In this document: positions 1-9,320 of the stretch, one piece after another | Numbering within the stretch: the first letter of the stretch is position 1 | Layout: each line of letters begins with the position of its first letter | Source: JASJBU01 sp963790775 | Lineage (GTDB): Bacteria > Pseudomonadota > Gammaproteobacteria > Chromatiales > Chromatiaceae | NCBI GenBank assembly: GCA_963790775.1 | Contig: CAWBPR010000005.1 | Coordinates: 764,915-828,914 of the forward strand | DNA: 64,000 nt | Reading direction: 5' to 3' | Notes under the pieces: generated by a model | What the model was told of the DNA's origin: nothing | Database searches by the model: none | Seen by the model: only the letters and a program-made list of their open reading frames with translations | Position numbers and translations under genes: made by a program

Positions 1-1981
1 GAGATACCGCCTGATTCTTTGTCAGGTGCGCATTGCCATCGAGGAATTCCCGCAACCGGCCCTTCCAGGCGAGATGGGCCGACTTCGCCTGGGCAAGCAC
101 GAGTTGTTCATCATTTTCGAATCGGAACTGTTGCATCTCCCGGGTCACCGCAGCCATCGCATTCGCCAGATCCGCTGTCAGGCGAGTCGTGATATCGGCA
201 TTCTGCGCGGTGTCCCTGGCTAGATGGTCGATCGCTACCACATTGCCGTTGATGTCAGCGACCACCGCCGATTGCTCCTCGGCCGCGGTTGCTATCTGTA
301 TCGTCATATTGCTGATAGAACTGACGGACTCAGTGATCCGGGAAAGAGCGTCGCCGGCCATTTCCGCTTGCGTCACGGTTTCGGCGATTCTTTGTTGACC
401 ATGTTGTATTTTTTTCGTGGCCGATTCGGCCTGGGTCTGCAGACGTTCAATCAAATCCTGAATCTGGTTTGTCGACTGCTGAGAGCGGTGCGCGAGGGAG
501 CGCACCTCGTCCGCCACTACAGCAAATCCGCGGCCCTGTTCTCCAGCTCTGGCCGCCTCGATCGCGGCATTCAGCGCCAGCAGATTGGTCTGTTCCGCGA
601 TGCTCCGGATAACGTCGAGAATCGTCCCGATGTTCTCGGTTTCTGCACGCAGCGAGGCCACCGTTGTCGCCGCCTCACCGAACTCATGGGCAAATGAGTT
701 GATTGAGCTGATGGCCTGTCCGACGATATTCCGGCCTTCGGCGGCTACCGCGTCAGCCTGCTGAGCCGAGCTGGAGACATGGCTCACATTACTCGCCACA
801 TCACGCGCGGTGGCGGATAGTTCCTCCGTGGCCACCACCACGGACTGGGTATTGGTGCGTAATTGACACATGCTATGGTCAGTATTACTCGCCGCATCGT
901 TCACCCGGTCATCGGTTTCACCCAGTCCCGCCACCTTCTCTGAGATACTCTTCAGCATATCGTGGATCTTGCCGGCGAAGATATTGAATGCATGCGCCAG
1001 TTCAGTAATCTCGTCACTGCCATGCTCCTGCAGCCGGCGACTCAAGTCGCCATCACCCGTTGCAATCTGACGCATTTGGAGAGAGGCTGAATGGATACGC
1101 CGGGAAACCGTGATACCCATCCATAACAACAGGGCGGCAATCAGTAGGTTGATGACAATCATCGCTGTGTAGAGTGTCCACTGATGCTCTGCCTCAGCAT
1201 TGGCAATCGTTTCATCAAGCGACGCAAGGAGCGATGTCAGGTGCTCCTCTGAAATATGCACCGTATCGCGCAGCTTTCCCAACTGACCGTCTTTATGCGT
1301 CAGCCCGATCTCTTTTTCAGCATTGACCAGGGCCATAAATTCTGAGCGGTATTTGTTCAGGTATTGTCGCGCCAGGTTTTGTACTTGTTGGGGAAGGTCC
1401 GAGCGGGATAGTGCTTCTTCCATAACTCCAAAGTGCTTGTTGAATTGGTCCAGATACTTGACCTGTCGGCGCAGCATGAAATCTTTCTCCGCGCGCCGCA
1501 ACATCAGCATCTGTCTCACTAATTCATAATCGTTGTGATTTTTGAATAAGGATTCGGCATCGTGCACCGCCTTACGCAGACTACCGTACAGGCCGCTGGT
1601 TGCATCCAAGCCGATGCGCGCCTGAAGATCAGCCAGCGATGTGAACTGCGCAGCATAATCATGGGCATTCTGTTGCACCTCGGACAATGCATAGGTGTCG
1701 ATGGACAATTTATCGAGCTGAGTGATCAGCCGGGCAATGACTTTGTCTGTCGCACTCTTTTTTTCAGTGAATTTATCCAGATATTTCGTTTCCTTGCGCT
1801 CGAGAAAATCCTTTTCGTGGCGTCTGAGCTCAAGCATATCGGCGGCAAGTTGCGCAGCCATAATCTGGCTGTCCTTGAGTTCGCCAAAGTGCCTTGATTG
1901 GTAATCGACGGTAAGGGTCATTACAACGAGGAGCAGGGTGACAGCACCCAATATTGAAAACACCTTTGTTCTGACGGTCAT
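1..1981 (-). CDS. Methyl-accepting chemotaxis protein, HBM sensor and CZB domain (3' end cut by window edge)
   Basis: Transmembrane chemoreceptor signalling to CheA/CheW. My own minus-strand translation from ATG 1981-1979 stays open to base 1. An N-terminal membrane helix comes first, then a long all-helical periplasmic domain with two copies of a R-R-x-E-K-D-F motif, typical of the helical bimodular (HBM) ligand domain. A second membrane segment and a HAMP region follow (near 1130-960). The signalling hairpin tip NLLALNAAIEAARAGEQGRG is at about 590-530. At the left edge the sequence AHLAWKGRLREFLDG marks the start of a C-terminal CZB (zinc-binding) domain, so roughly the last 70 residues lie outside the window. 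The region upstream of the start (1982-2278) holds only the promoter area. HBM receptors often sense organic acids; the ligand here cannot be told. Confidence 0.9.
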   Translation of the reverse strand, partial: MTVRTKVFSILGAVTLLLVVMTLTVDYQSRHFGELKDSQIMAAQLAADMLELRRHEKDFLERKETKYLDKFTEKKSATDKVIARLITQLDKLSIDTYALSEVQQNAHDYAAQFTSLADLQARIGLDATSGLYGSLRKAVHDAESLFKNHNDYELVRQMLMLRRAEKDFMLRRQVKYLDQFNKHFGVMEEALSRSDLPQQVQNLARQYLNKYRSEFMALVNAEKEIGLTHKDGQLGKLRDTVHISEEHLTSLLASLDETIANAEAEHQWTLYTAMIVINLLIAALLLWMGITVSRRIHSASLQMRQIATGDGDLSRRLQEHGSDEITELAHAFNIFAGKIHDMLKSISEKVAGLGETDDRVNDAASNTDHSMCQLRTNTQSVVVATEELSATARDVASNVSHVSSSAQQADAVAAEGRNIVGQAISSINSFAHEFGEAATTVASLRAETENIGTILDVIRSIAEQTNLLALNAAIEAARAGEQGRGFAVVADEVRSLAHRSQQSTNQIQDLIERLQTQAESATKKIQHGQQRIAETVTQAEMAGDALSRITESVSSISNMTIQIATAAEEQSAVVADINGNVVAIDHLARDTAQNADITTRLTADLANAMAAVTREMQQFRFENDEQLVLAQAKSAHLAWKGRLREFLDGNAHLTKNQAVS

Positions 1982-2278
1982 TTATTTTCTCGGTCTAGGA
2001 GTGGGTTTTTGAAGCGTGATCCATTCACTGAACGTGCTCCGTTAGATCGAAAAGCGTCCATCGTTCCGATATGTCTTCATATCGTCACAATGTATGGAAT
2101 CTTTAAATAAATTGCCATGCAATACTCAGGATATTAATCAGGAATTCAAGTGGATACGATTATCTTCTAACCCTAGTATATCTAGTGGTTTATGATAATA
2201 AGAGCGCCAATCTATACCTACAAATGACGTGGAAAAAATGGGGGTTCAATGGTCTTAATCTCTGATAGAGTCATAACC

Positions 2279-3346
2279 ATGGAAACCAATGAGCAGGTCA
2301 GCATGAACACCTCACTGCAGCAGCTATGCGAAGCGGTTCAGAAGAACTGCCATATCTCGGACGCCCGGCAGGGCGCGGATTACGGCCTGTGTACCTATCT
2401 GATGAAGATGCGCGAGTATTTCCGCTGGGAGCAGGGGTTCGGTTTCGCGGACGCCTTACCCAAGGACGCGGTGGGGGACTGGCTGACCGAACGGGAGGCG
2501 CTCTGGAATTCGCTGTCGGAGTGTGACTTCGTGCCGCTGCCCCTCGCCGCCGGTGAGCTGGACCCCTTCGAGGTGGATGCGGTCAACGCAGAGCTGGAGC
2601 CCCTGGGACTGGTCTACAGTGCGGGCTATGGGGCGAAGAACAAGCCGCTGTTTTTTCTCGGTCATCTGGAGCGGCGTGAGCAGCCGGGCGGGGTTTCGGT
2701 CTGGGTGTCCGGACGGGAGCTTGCGCGGGATCTGACTGCGCCGGCTGCGATGAACCAGGGAGACCGGATCTTCATCCGGCGCGAATCCTTCCGCCGCCTG
2801 TTGTGGGAAAAGCTGGAGAGCTGGCGCTGGCACCGCCCGGACAACGCCCTGGGCCGCGCCTTCGCCTGTTATGATTTCGAGGCGGACCTGGAAGGCGCTC
2901 TGGATGCGATGGTGGAGAAGGAGCTGAATGCGGTGCTGCTGCATGAGCAGGGCGAGTATGAGGTGGGTTGCGAGGTCGGAGGCCAGTGGAATGACCTGGT
3001 GATGGATCTGGCGCATACCCCGGCGGAGCTGATGGCCAGGGCGATCCGGGATCACTGGGCCGACTGCCGGGTGACCCTGCCGGCGTTGATCCGTCAGTCC
3101 GACGCGGCATCCATTCACTTCTACCTGGGTGGTCTCAGCGGGATGCGCAAGAGCCTGTTCCCCAGGTTGCAGCAGGCCTATGAGCAGTGGTCCGAGAATG
3201 GGGAGTGGCGCCACCTGGAGGAGGCTGCGCTACAGGGTCTGTCCCACTGGTCGGCATTGGCCCATGCGCTTCTGGCGCTGCATCAACAGCATGGCCTGTC
3301 CGCCGCCCGGCCGATCAAGGCGCTGGTTGACAACGGCCACCTCTGA
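2279..3346 (+). CDS. Conserved hypothetical protein, Sfum_1244-like family
   Basis: Cytoplasmic-looking protein of about 355 residues with no signal peptide or membrane segment. The N-terminal stretch LCTYLMKMREYFRWE and the following acidic, Trp-rich region resemble the Sfum_1244 family of uncharacterised proteins, whose function is unknown. I chose ATG 2279; the frame is open back to 2249 and another ATG lies at 2303, and no strong ribosome site decides between them. It ends 24 bases before the 3' end of the convergent gene at 3370-3687. The family assignment is from memory of the sequence pattern. Confidence 0.75.
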   Translation: METNEQVSMNTSLQQLCEAVQKNCHISDARQGADYGLCTYLMKMREYFRWEQGFGFADALPKDAVGDWLTEREALWNSLSECDFVPLPLAAGELDPFEVDAVNAELEPLGLVYSAGYGAKNKPLFFLGHLERREQPGGVSVWVSGRELARDLTAPAAMNQGDRIFIRRESFRRLLWEKLESWRWHRPDNALGRAFACYDFEADLEGALDAMVEKELNAVLLHEQGEYEVGCEVGGQWNDLVMDLAHTPAELMARAIRDHWADCRVTLPALIRQSDAASIHFYLGGLSGMRKSLFPRLQQAYEQWSENGEWRHLEEAALQGLSHWSALAHALLALHQQHGLSAARPIKALVDNGHL

Positions 3347-3369
3347 GGGGGCCGAGCACCCGGGAGGCC

Positions 3370-3687
3370 CTATTTGAATTCGGTCTCCTGTGGTTCACCG
3401 TTGTTGTCGATGATCACCTGTTGCACACCTTCCATGCGCGAGACGATATAGCCGCCCATCAGCAGCGCCATGCCTTCGTTGTTGGATTCCAGGGCGGAGA
3501 GCAGTCGGTCGGCCGCGATCTGGCAACGCTGAACCTGATTCGGCTGCTTGATGAACTGCTGACCCAGTCGCCGTCCCTGATCCATGTCCCGGTCCAGCTT
3601 GTCGAATGAATCTTTCATGGCCTGCTGATATTCGTCTGGGATCTCCAGATTCATTGACCAATCGTCGATAATCAGATTTAGTTGCAT
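3370..3687 (-). CDS. Small conserved hypothetical protein
   Basis: 105-residue acidic, helical protein with no membrane segment. The start MQLNLIIDDWSMNLEIP and the C-terminal half (a helix with G-G-Y-I-V-S-R) look like a real folded protein rather than a chance frame, but I do not recognise a characterised family. It is divergent from the gene at 3755, with about 67 bases between the two starts, so the two probably share a promoter region. Confidence 0.6.
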   Translation of the reverse strand: MQLNLIIDDWSMNLEIPDEYQQAMKDSFDKLDRDMDQGRRLGQQFIKQPNQVQRCQIAADRLLSALESNNEGMALLMGGYIVSRMEGVQQVIIDNNGEPQETEFK

Positions 3688-3754
3688 GACATTTCCGGCT
3701 TTTTACTGCAAAAAAAGCAGAATCATCTGACTCATTGAGGATAAAATCAAGTCC

Positions 3755-4132
3755 ATGAATACTCCGGAATTACTTGCCCTGGTGGAATTGGGTGGTTATC
3801 CCAACTTTGTGCCGCTGTATAAACGCCATGGTTACCAGGTGGAGATGGTCAACTCGGTGCGCAAGGCGCAGGCCTGGCTGAAGCAACACCAGCCACGGGT
3901 GGTGGTGGCGGAGTTTTATGTGGACCCCCAATTCCGGGATCGCCTGAGTAATCTGGAATCCCTGCTCGCGACCCTGCAAAGATACGGCACTCAGGCCAAG
4001 GTGATCGTCTTCATCGACCATCACTATCTGTCACGACTGGAAGGGGTAAAGCAGCGTTATCCGATCTTCGGCGCGCTGGAATTTCCGATCCAGGAAGCGC
4101 TGCTGGATGAGTTGTTGCAGCAGATAGAATGA
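3755..4132 (+). CDS. Hypothetical protein, receiver-like fold
   Basis: 125 residues. The pattern of alternating hydrophobic strands and helices (PRVVVAEFYV, KVIVFIDHHY, IFGALEFPI) resembles a degenerate response-regulator receiver fold. The usual DD pair, phosphorylatable Asp and Lys are not evident, so any signalling role would be non-canonical. It lies 28 bases before the dioxygenase gene on the same strand. Function unknown. Confidence 0.6.
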   Translation: MNTPELLALVELGGYPNFVPLYKRHGYQVEMVNSVRKAQAWLKQHQPRVVVAEFYVDPQFRDRLSNLESLLATLQRYGTQAKVIVFIDHHYLSRLEGVKQRYPIFGALEFPIQEALLDELLQQIE

Positions 4133-4160
4133 TAATTCATTGACTTGAAGGAGTATTGGC

Positions 4161-4835
4161 ATGTTGCTGGAAATTCCCCGCCTGTTGAACGAGGCACAGT
4201 TGAACAAGATCGACGAGGTGCTGGCAAAAGCGGAGTTTGTGGATGGCAAACTTACCGCCGGCAGCGCCGCCAGCCGGGTCAAACACAACGAGGAGATGAA
4301 AGCCGAGCCGAAGAGCATGGAGACGCTGATTCGCATTCTGACCAGCGCGATGGCCTATAATGCGACGTTTCGCAGTGCGGTGCTGCCGTATCGTATGGCG
4401 GACCCGATCTTTGCCCGTTACCAGCGGGGCATGACCTACGGCGACCATGTAGATGACCCGTTAATGGGGCACAGCGGCCAGCGCTTTCGCACCGATGTGT
4501 CGATGACCATCTTTCTGCGCGACCCGCAGAGCTATGTGGGGGGCGAACTGGTGATCGGCACCACCTTCGGCAAGCAGCAGGTCAAGCTGCCGGCGGGCAG
4601 CGCGGTGATCTATCCTTCATCCAGCCTGCACCATGTGGCGCCGGTGACCGCAGGTGAGCGGCTGGTGGCCCTGGCCTGGATTCAGAGTTACGTACGCGAC
4701 CCGGCCAGACGGGAACTCCTCTACGAGTTGGACCAGGCCCGGGAGCACCTGCTGAAAAGCGCGCCGGAGCAGGAGCATACCGGTCTGGTGGATAAGTCCT
4801 ACGCCAATCTGCTGCGCATGTGGGGCGATGTGTGA
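4161..4835 (+). CDS. piuC: PKHD-type Fe(II)/2-oxoglutarate-dependent dioxygenase (PiuC/YbiX family)
   Basis: Soluble oxygenase of 224 residues, the usual length for the PiuC/YbiX family. The H-x-D iron ligands are in YGDHVDDP (about residue 96), the distal His is in SSSLHHVAPV (about 155), and the Arg in ERLVALAW would bind 2-oxoglutarate. A good ribosome site (GAAGGAG, 4147-4153) supports ATG 4161. Family members are often linked to iron uptake (piuA/piuC), but no siderophore receptor is next to it here, so the substrate is unknown. The adjacent downstream gene (4865) is an ion channel. Confidence 0.88.
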   Translation: MLLEIPRLLNEAQLNKIDEVLAKAEFVDGKLTAGSAASRVKHNEEMKAEPKSMETLIRILTSAMAYNATFRSAVLPYRMADPIFARYQRGMTYGDHVDDPLMGHSGQRFRTDVSMTIFLRDPQSYVGGELVIGTTFGKQQVKLPAGSAVIYPSSSLHHVAPVTAGERLVALAWIQSYVRDPARRELLYELDQAREHLLKSAPEQEHTGLVDKSYANLLRMWGDV

Positions 4836-4864
4836 GCGGCTGATCGGAGGAGCGGGACAGGAAG

Positions 4865-5365
4865 ATGAAGCAGAGGAAGAGTCTGCAGAAACGCTCCAGG
4901 CGGTTTATCCGGGATGTTATCTCACATACCCCCATCGTCAAGATGATCATTATCCTGGTCGTGCTCTGGCTGTTATTTTCAGCGGGTCTCTACTTCGCTG
5001 AGTCTGGCGCAGAAGGCAGCAGCATCACCAGCTATGGCAAGGCCCTCTACTGGGGAATCGCCGCCTTCTCCACGGCCGGAATAGCAGACATGCCGGTGAA
5101 CGGGCTTTCCGAAGTGATTGGCGGTGTCTGGATCATCCTCGGCTCGATGCTGTTTTTCGGCGCTATCGTCGCCACCATCACCGCCTATTTCATGCGCCCC
5201 CTGCAGCGTCCGGCAAAACAGATCATCGACACGATAGAATACAACCTAGAACAGCTCGATGATCTGTCGGTCGAAGAGTTGGAGCTGCTCAAAGTCACAA
5301 CCGATGGGCTGATCAATCACATGGAGAAACTGAAAAGTGCAAAAGAGAGACAAAACCGTTTCTGA
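4865..5365 (+). CDS. Two-helix pore-domain ion channel with atypical filter
   Basis: 166 residues. Two hydrophobic helices (about residues 25-46 and 87-110) flank a pore helix and loop, the layout of the bacterial 2-TM potassium channel domain (Ion_trans_2). The loop reads FSTAGIADMP where K+ channels have T-V-G-Y-G-D. A Gly and the final Asp are kept, but Tyr-Gly is replaced by Ile-Ala. A charged helical cytoplasmic tail of about 50 residues follows, with no RCK/TrkA_N domain. It starts 29 bases after the dioxygenase gene. The ion selectivity is uncertain. Confidence 0.75.
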   Translation: MKQRKSLQKRSRRFIRDVISHTPIVKMIIILVVLWLLFSAGLYFAESGAEGSSITSYGKALYWGIAAFSTAGIADMPVNGLSEVIGGVWIILGSMLFFGAIVATITAYFMRPLQRPAKQIIDTIEYNLEQLDDLSVEELELLKVTTDGLINHMEKLKSAKERQNRF

Positions 5366-5419
5366 TGTGCGACGGCCTGGCAGCCTTTTCATGCCAACCA
5401 GCCGGGTCAGGATTGCGTG

Positions 5420-6571
5420 ATGGCCAGGAGAGTATTGCGAGTCATTTTTCTGTTGCTGCTGATGGCTGCGATTGGCGCCGCTCTCTATTACTGGCTGGGC
5501 CGCAGCAAGCCGCTTGCGGTGAATGTAAAACCGGCTGAAATCGGCATGGTCGAGGACACGGTAGCCAATACCCGCGCAGGCACCATCCGCGCCTGCCGGC
5601 GGGCCGGAATTTCGCCGCGGATGGGGGGGCAGATTGCGCTGATGCCGGTGAAAGAGGGCGACCGGGTGGAGCCGGGTCAGGTCCTCATGGAGTTCTGGAA
5701 TGATGACCTGAGCGCCCAGGTGAAGCTGGCGCAGAGCGAATCCCGCTCCGCCAGCGCCAAGGCGGATCAGGCCTGTGTGCTGGCCCAGGTCGCCGAGCGG
5801 GAGGCCCGGCGCCTGGACCAGCTGAAGAAGCAGAAACTGGCCGCAGAAGAGGCGGTGGATAAGGCGGATGGTGAGGCGCGAGCCCAGAAGGCGGGGTGTG
5901 CTGCGGCCAGGGCGGCGGTAGAGGTCAGCAAGTCCAAGCTGGATGTGGCGCTGGCGGCGCTGGATCAGACCCAGCTGAAAGCCCCTTTTGCCGGTATCGT
6001 GGCGGAGGTGAATGGGGAGGTGGGTGAGTTCGTGACCCCCTCGCCGGTGGGTATTCCCACCCCGCCCGCGGTGGATCTGATCGACATCAGTTGCGTCTAT
6101 GTTTCGGCCCCCATCGATGAGGTGGATGCCCCGGGCATCAGGGTCGCTATGCCTGCGCGCATCGCGCTGGACGCCTTTTCCGAACGGAAATTCAAAGGCC
6201 GGGTGCGGCGCATCGCCCCTTACGTGCTCGACCTGGAGAAACAGGCCCGCACGGTGGAGGTAGAGGTCGATTTCGATGTTCCGGAGGATTGTGACTGCCT
6301 GCTGCCGGGCTACAGCGCCGATATCGAGATCATCCTCAAGCAGCGAGAGGGGGTGCTGCGGATTCCCACTGAGGCGATCCTGGAAGGCAACAAGGTGCTG
6401 CGCATGGATCAGGACGGCCTGCTGGAAGAGCGGCTGATCGAAAAGGGCCTGAGCAACTGGGCCTGGACCGAGGTGGTGACGGGTCTGCAGGAACATGATC
6501 GGGTGGTGGTGTCGGTGGATCGGGAAGGCGTGAAGGCCGGCGCCCTGGCAGTAGTTGAGCCGTCGAAATGA
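5420..6571 (+). CDS. HlyD/MacA-type periplasmic adaptor of an ABC exporter
   Basis: Membrane-fusion protein that would link an inner-membrane ABC transporter to an outer-membrane channel. One N-terminal membrane helix (about residues 6-26) is followed by a lipoyl half (KEGDRVEPGQVLMEFWN), an Ala/Lys/Glu-rich coiled-coil hairpin (about 95-180), the second lipoyl half (LKAPFAGIVAEVNGEVGE) and beta-barrel domains. ATG 5420 is preferred over GTG 5417 because AGGA (5409-5412) is correctly spaced. Its stop overlaps the ATPase start by 4 bases, so it is translationally coupled as the first gene of the export operon. Confidence 0.9.
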   Translation: MARRVLRVIFLLLLMAAIGAALYYWLGRSKPLAVNVKPAEIGMVEDTVANTRAGTIRACRRAGISPRMGGQIALMPVKEGDRVEPGQVLMEFWNDDLSAQVKLAQSESRSASAKADQACVLAQVAEREARRLDQLKKQKLAAEEAVDKADGEARAQKAGCAAARAAVEVSKSKLDVALAALDQTQLKAPFAGIVAEVNGEVGEFVTPSPVGIPTPPAVDLIDISCVYVSAPIDEVDAPGIRVAMPARIALDAFSERKFKGRVRRIAPYVLDLEKQARTVEVEVDFDVPEDCDCLLPGYSADIEIILKQREGVLRIPTEAILEGNKVLRMDQDGLLEERLIEKGLSNWAWTEVVTGLQEHDRVVVSVDREGVKAGALAVVEPSK

Positions 6572-7245
6572 TCGAACTGGTCAATATTCACCGGGATTTT
6601 CATGTCGGTGACCAGACCGTCCATGCACTGGATGACGTGACACTGACTATCGAAGCCGGCGCTTATGTCTCGATTATGGGGCCTTCCGGTTCCGGTAAAT
6701 CCACCCTGCTCAACCTGCTCGGGCTGCTCGACCGGCCTACCTCCGGGATCTACAGCCTGAATGGCCAGGACGTTACCAGCCTTGATGACCAGGACCAGGC
6801 CCGGGTGCGCAACCGGGAGATCGGTTTCGTGTTCCAGATGTTCCATCTGGTGCCCCGGCTTACCGCAGCGGAGAATATTGCCTTGCCCTTGGTGCTGGCG
6901 GGTGTGCCGGCAGAGGAACGCAAACCTCGCGTGGCGAAAGCCCTTGAAGAACTGAATCTGACAGACCGGGGACATCATAAGCCGGATCAGCTCTCCGGCG
7001 GACAGCGGCAGCGGGTGGCGATTGCCCGGGCTACGGTCACCGAACCGGAGGTGCTGCTGGCGGATGAGCCCACCGGCAACCTGGATCATCGCTCCGGTGA
7101 GGATGTGATCCGGATTCTGGAGGCGCTGAACCAGCGCGGCATTACCCTGATCATGGTGACCCATGATCCTGAAATGGGCCAGCGCGCGCGCCGCCAGCTG
7201 CATATGATGGACGGACAACTGGTGGCTGAGAATGGCCCTGCATAG
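6568..7245 (+). CDS. ABC transporter ATP-binding protein (MacB/LolD type)
   Basis: 225-residue nucleotide-binding subunit. Walker A is GPSGSGKST (about residues 36-44), the Q-loop is in FVFQMFHLVP, the signature is LSGGQRQRVAIARA, Walker B is VLLADEPTGNLD and the H-loop His is in MVTHDPE. These are the hallmarks of the LolD/MacB subfamily that powers FtsX-type permeases for lipoproteins, peptides or macrolides. It overlaps the adaptor gene by 4 bases and the permease gene by 14 bases. The substrate is not inferable. Confidence 0.93.
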   Translation: MIELVNIHRDFHVGDQTVHALDDVTLTIEAGAYVSIMGPSGSGKSTLLNLLGLLDRPTSGIYSLNGQDVTSLDDQDQARVRNREIGFVFQMFHLVPRLTAAENIALPLVLAGVPAEERKPRVAKALEELNLTDRGHHKPDQLSGGQRQRVAIARATVTEPEVLLADEPTGNLDHRSGEDVIRILEALNQRGITLIMVTHDPEMGQRARRQLHMMDGQLVAENGPA

Positions 7246-8446
7246 CGCAGACATCGCGCGCTTCTCCTGGGGCGCGCTGCGGGGCTATCCCACCCGCACC
7301 CTGCTGATGCTGCTGGCGATGTCAATCGGGGTCGGTTCAGTGGTGATCCTGACCGCCCTGGGGGAAGGCGCCCGGCGTTATGTGACGGATGAGTTTGCCT
7401 CCCTGGGCACCAATCTGGTGATCGTCTTTCCCGGCCGCTCCGAGACTACGGGCATAGATCCCAGTGCGATGATGGGCGAGACTACCCGTGACCTGACGCT
7501 GGATGATGTCCAGGCGCTGCTGCGCAGCGCCAAGGTGAAGCGCATTGCGCCGATCAATGTGGGTCAGGCGGACGTCAGCCGGGGCAGCCGCTCAAGGGAG
7601 GTGGTGGTGATCGGCGGCAATTACGAGCTGCTGCCGATCCGACACTGGCGGATGGGGCAGGGCCAGTTTCTGCCCAAGATGGATCTTGACCGGGCCGCAC
7701 CGGTGGCGGTGATCGGTAAAATAATCCGTGACGAGCTGTTTGGCGCCGAGCAGGCTCTGGGTGAATGGATCCGGCTGGGGGACCGGCGTTTCCGGGTCAT
7801 CGGGGTGATGGGATCGGAGGGTCGTTCGATTGGCGTGGATGTGCAGGAGACGGTGATGATTCCGGTGGCCTCAGCCCAGCAGATGTTCAATACCTCTTCC
7901 TTGTTTCGGGTGCTGGTGGAGGCCAATAGCCGGGAAGCCATCGAGCCCGTCAAGCAGATGATCATCGAGGTGCTGCAGAAACGCCACCAGGGTGAGAAAG
8001 ACGTCACAGTCGTCACTCAGGATGCGGTGCTGGCCACGTTTGATGAAATCCTTGGCGCCCTGACCTATGCGGTGGGCGGTATTGCAGCGATCAGTCTGGC
8101 GGTGGCGGGCATTCTGATCATGAACGTGATGCTGGTGGCGATCTCAGAACGCACCGCAGAGATCGGGCTGCTCAAGGCCCTGGGGGCGTCCAGAGGACAG
8201 ATCCTGCGGCTGATTCTGGCTGAGGCCATGCTGCTCTCGGCCCTGGGCGGTCTCTGCGGTCTGGGACTGGGAGAGCTGGGCTGCTGGATTATCCGTCAGG
8301 CGTTTCCCATACTGCCGGCGTATGCGCCGGGTTGGGTGATCGGCAGTGTGTTCGGGGTGGCGTTGATCACCGGCCTGCTGTTCAGCCTGCTGCCGGCACG
8401 CCGTGCTGCCCGGATGGATCCTGTAATGGCCTTATATGGCAGGTAG
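7232..8446 (+). CDS. MacB/FtsX-type ABC permease, first of two paralogues
   Basis: 404 residues with the MacB layout: a first membrane helix (RTLLMLLAMSIGVGSVVIL), a long periplasmic MacB_PCD domain (about 45-270), then three membrane helices, with the cytoplasmic loop EIGLLKALGAS after helix 2. The 14-base overlap with the ATPase gene implies coupled translation. A paralogous permease (10828-12027) has a matching N-terminus and length. The two probably form a heterodimer, although two unrelated genes on the other strand now lie between them. Confidence 0.9.
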   Translation: MALHSADIARFSWGALRGYPTRTLLMLLAMSIGVGSVVILTALGEGARRYVTDEFASLGTNLVIVFPGRSETTGIDPSAMMGETTRDLTLDDVQALLRSAKVKRIAPINVGQADVSRGSRSREVVVIGGNYELLPIRHWRMGQGQFLPKMDLDRAAPVAVIGKIIRDELFGAEQALGEWIRLGDRRFRVIGVMGSEGRSIGVDVQETVMIPVASAQQMFNTSSLFRVLVEANSREAIEPVKQMIIEVLQKRHQGEKDVTVVTQDAVLATFDEILGALTYAVGGIAAISLAVAGILIMNVMLVAISERTAEIGLLKALGASRGQILRLILAEAMLLSALGGLCGLGLGELGCWIIRQAFPILPAYAPGWVIGSVFGVALITGLLFSLLPARRAARMDPVMALYGR

Positions 8447-8537
8447 ACCAAGGTAGAAGTATCGCGTCGATGGTTAGCTGCGAGGCATAACCCGCCGGAT
8501 CGAGTGGACTCCAGCAGGCGCTGTCGTGATCCAATAA

Positions 8538-9236
8538 CTACTTGATCCAATCCACTATGGGGAGAACCCATCTGTCATCCGGCGTATAGAACACCCCATG
8601 GCCACGACCTGTTTTTAAGATGATTTCCTGGTGTTCAAGGGCGCCGGATGAGTGCTTGAACATCGCCTCGCAGGAAGCGAACGTATCGTCGCGGTGATCA
8701 ACCAGCGACAGCACGCGCCCTGTCAGGTTCAAGTTGAACTTCTTGATGAATTCACTCGCATTCCGTAGGCAGCCGGCCAGGACAACATAATTCACCTGGG
8801 CGTTGGCTAGGTTCGATGCGGTGACCAGGGTGATCTTGCCACCTTTGGAGAAGCCGGCGACAGTGATGTTGCCGGGTGGCACGCCTTTTTTCATCAGGTC
8901 ATTCACCTGTTGAGCTATCTTCTTGGCATATGGCTTGATCTTTGTGTCATCACTCCGGACTTCACTGATCACGGTAAGGTCATGTCTTGCCAGGGTGTTC
9001 AGTATTTTCCTGTATTCATAAAAACCGAATTCTTTTGATCTTGCTGATGCCACGCCTTTCTCCTCCACGATGTTGCCGTGCAGAAAGAACAGATACTTGG
9101 CGTCTTTATTTACCGTTGCCGGCGGCTCTTGCAGCACCTCCCCCGCCAGGGAAGTTAAGGCGAGTGACAATGAGCCTATCAGACTGAAAAACCGGAGTGC
9201 TGATGTAGCACTATGCTTGCTGAACATTTTTGTCAC
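8538..9236 (-). CDS. Secreted alpha/beta hydrolase
   Basis: 232 residues. An N-terminal signal peptide (hydrophobic FFSLIGSLSLALTSLAG) suggests export to the periplasm. The core has the strand KYLFFLHGN, a nucleophile elbow AGFSKGGK (Ser of G-x-S-x-G), a late Asp in SLVDHRDD and His in GRGHGV, so a full catalytic triad is plausible. No specific esterase or peptidase family is evident. It lies downstream of and on the same strand as the membrane protein gene 9321-10553, 84 bases apart, and the pair interrupts the MacAB-type operon. Confidence 0.72.
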   Translation of the reverse strand: MTKMFSKHSATSALRFFSLIGSLSLALTSLAGEVLQEPPATVNKDAKYLFFLHGNIVEEKGVASARSKEFGFYEYRKILNTLARHDLTVISEVRSDDTKIKPYAKKIAQQVNDLMKKGVPPGNITVAGFSKGGKITLVTASNLANAQVNYVVLAGCLRNASEFIKKFNLNLTGRVLSLVDHRDDTFASCEAMFKHSSGALEHQEIILKTGRGHGVFYTPDDRWVLPIVDWIK

Positions 9237-9320
9237 CTCTCACGATGTAACGCATTGGCATACAAGCCTGTGAAAGGTACGCGGTGTACCGTTCCCATGG
9301 TGTCTGTATTTGTGTATGGA

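Noticed and set aside
5246..6496. Long minus-strand open frame (about 416 codons) opposite the adaptor gene
   Set aside because: His/Arg/Gly-rich, no domain or ribosome site; a GC-driven shadow of a clearly recognised gene.
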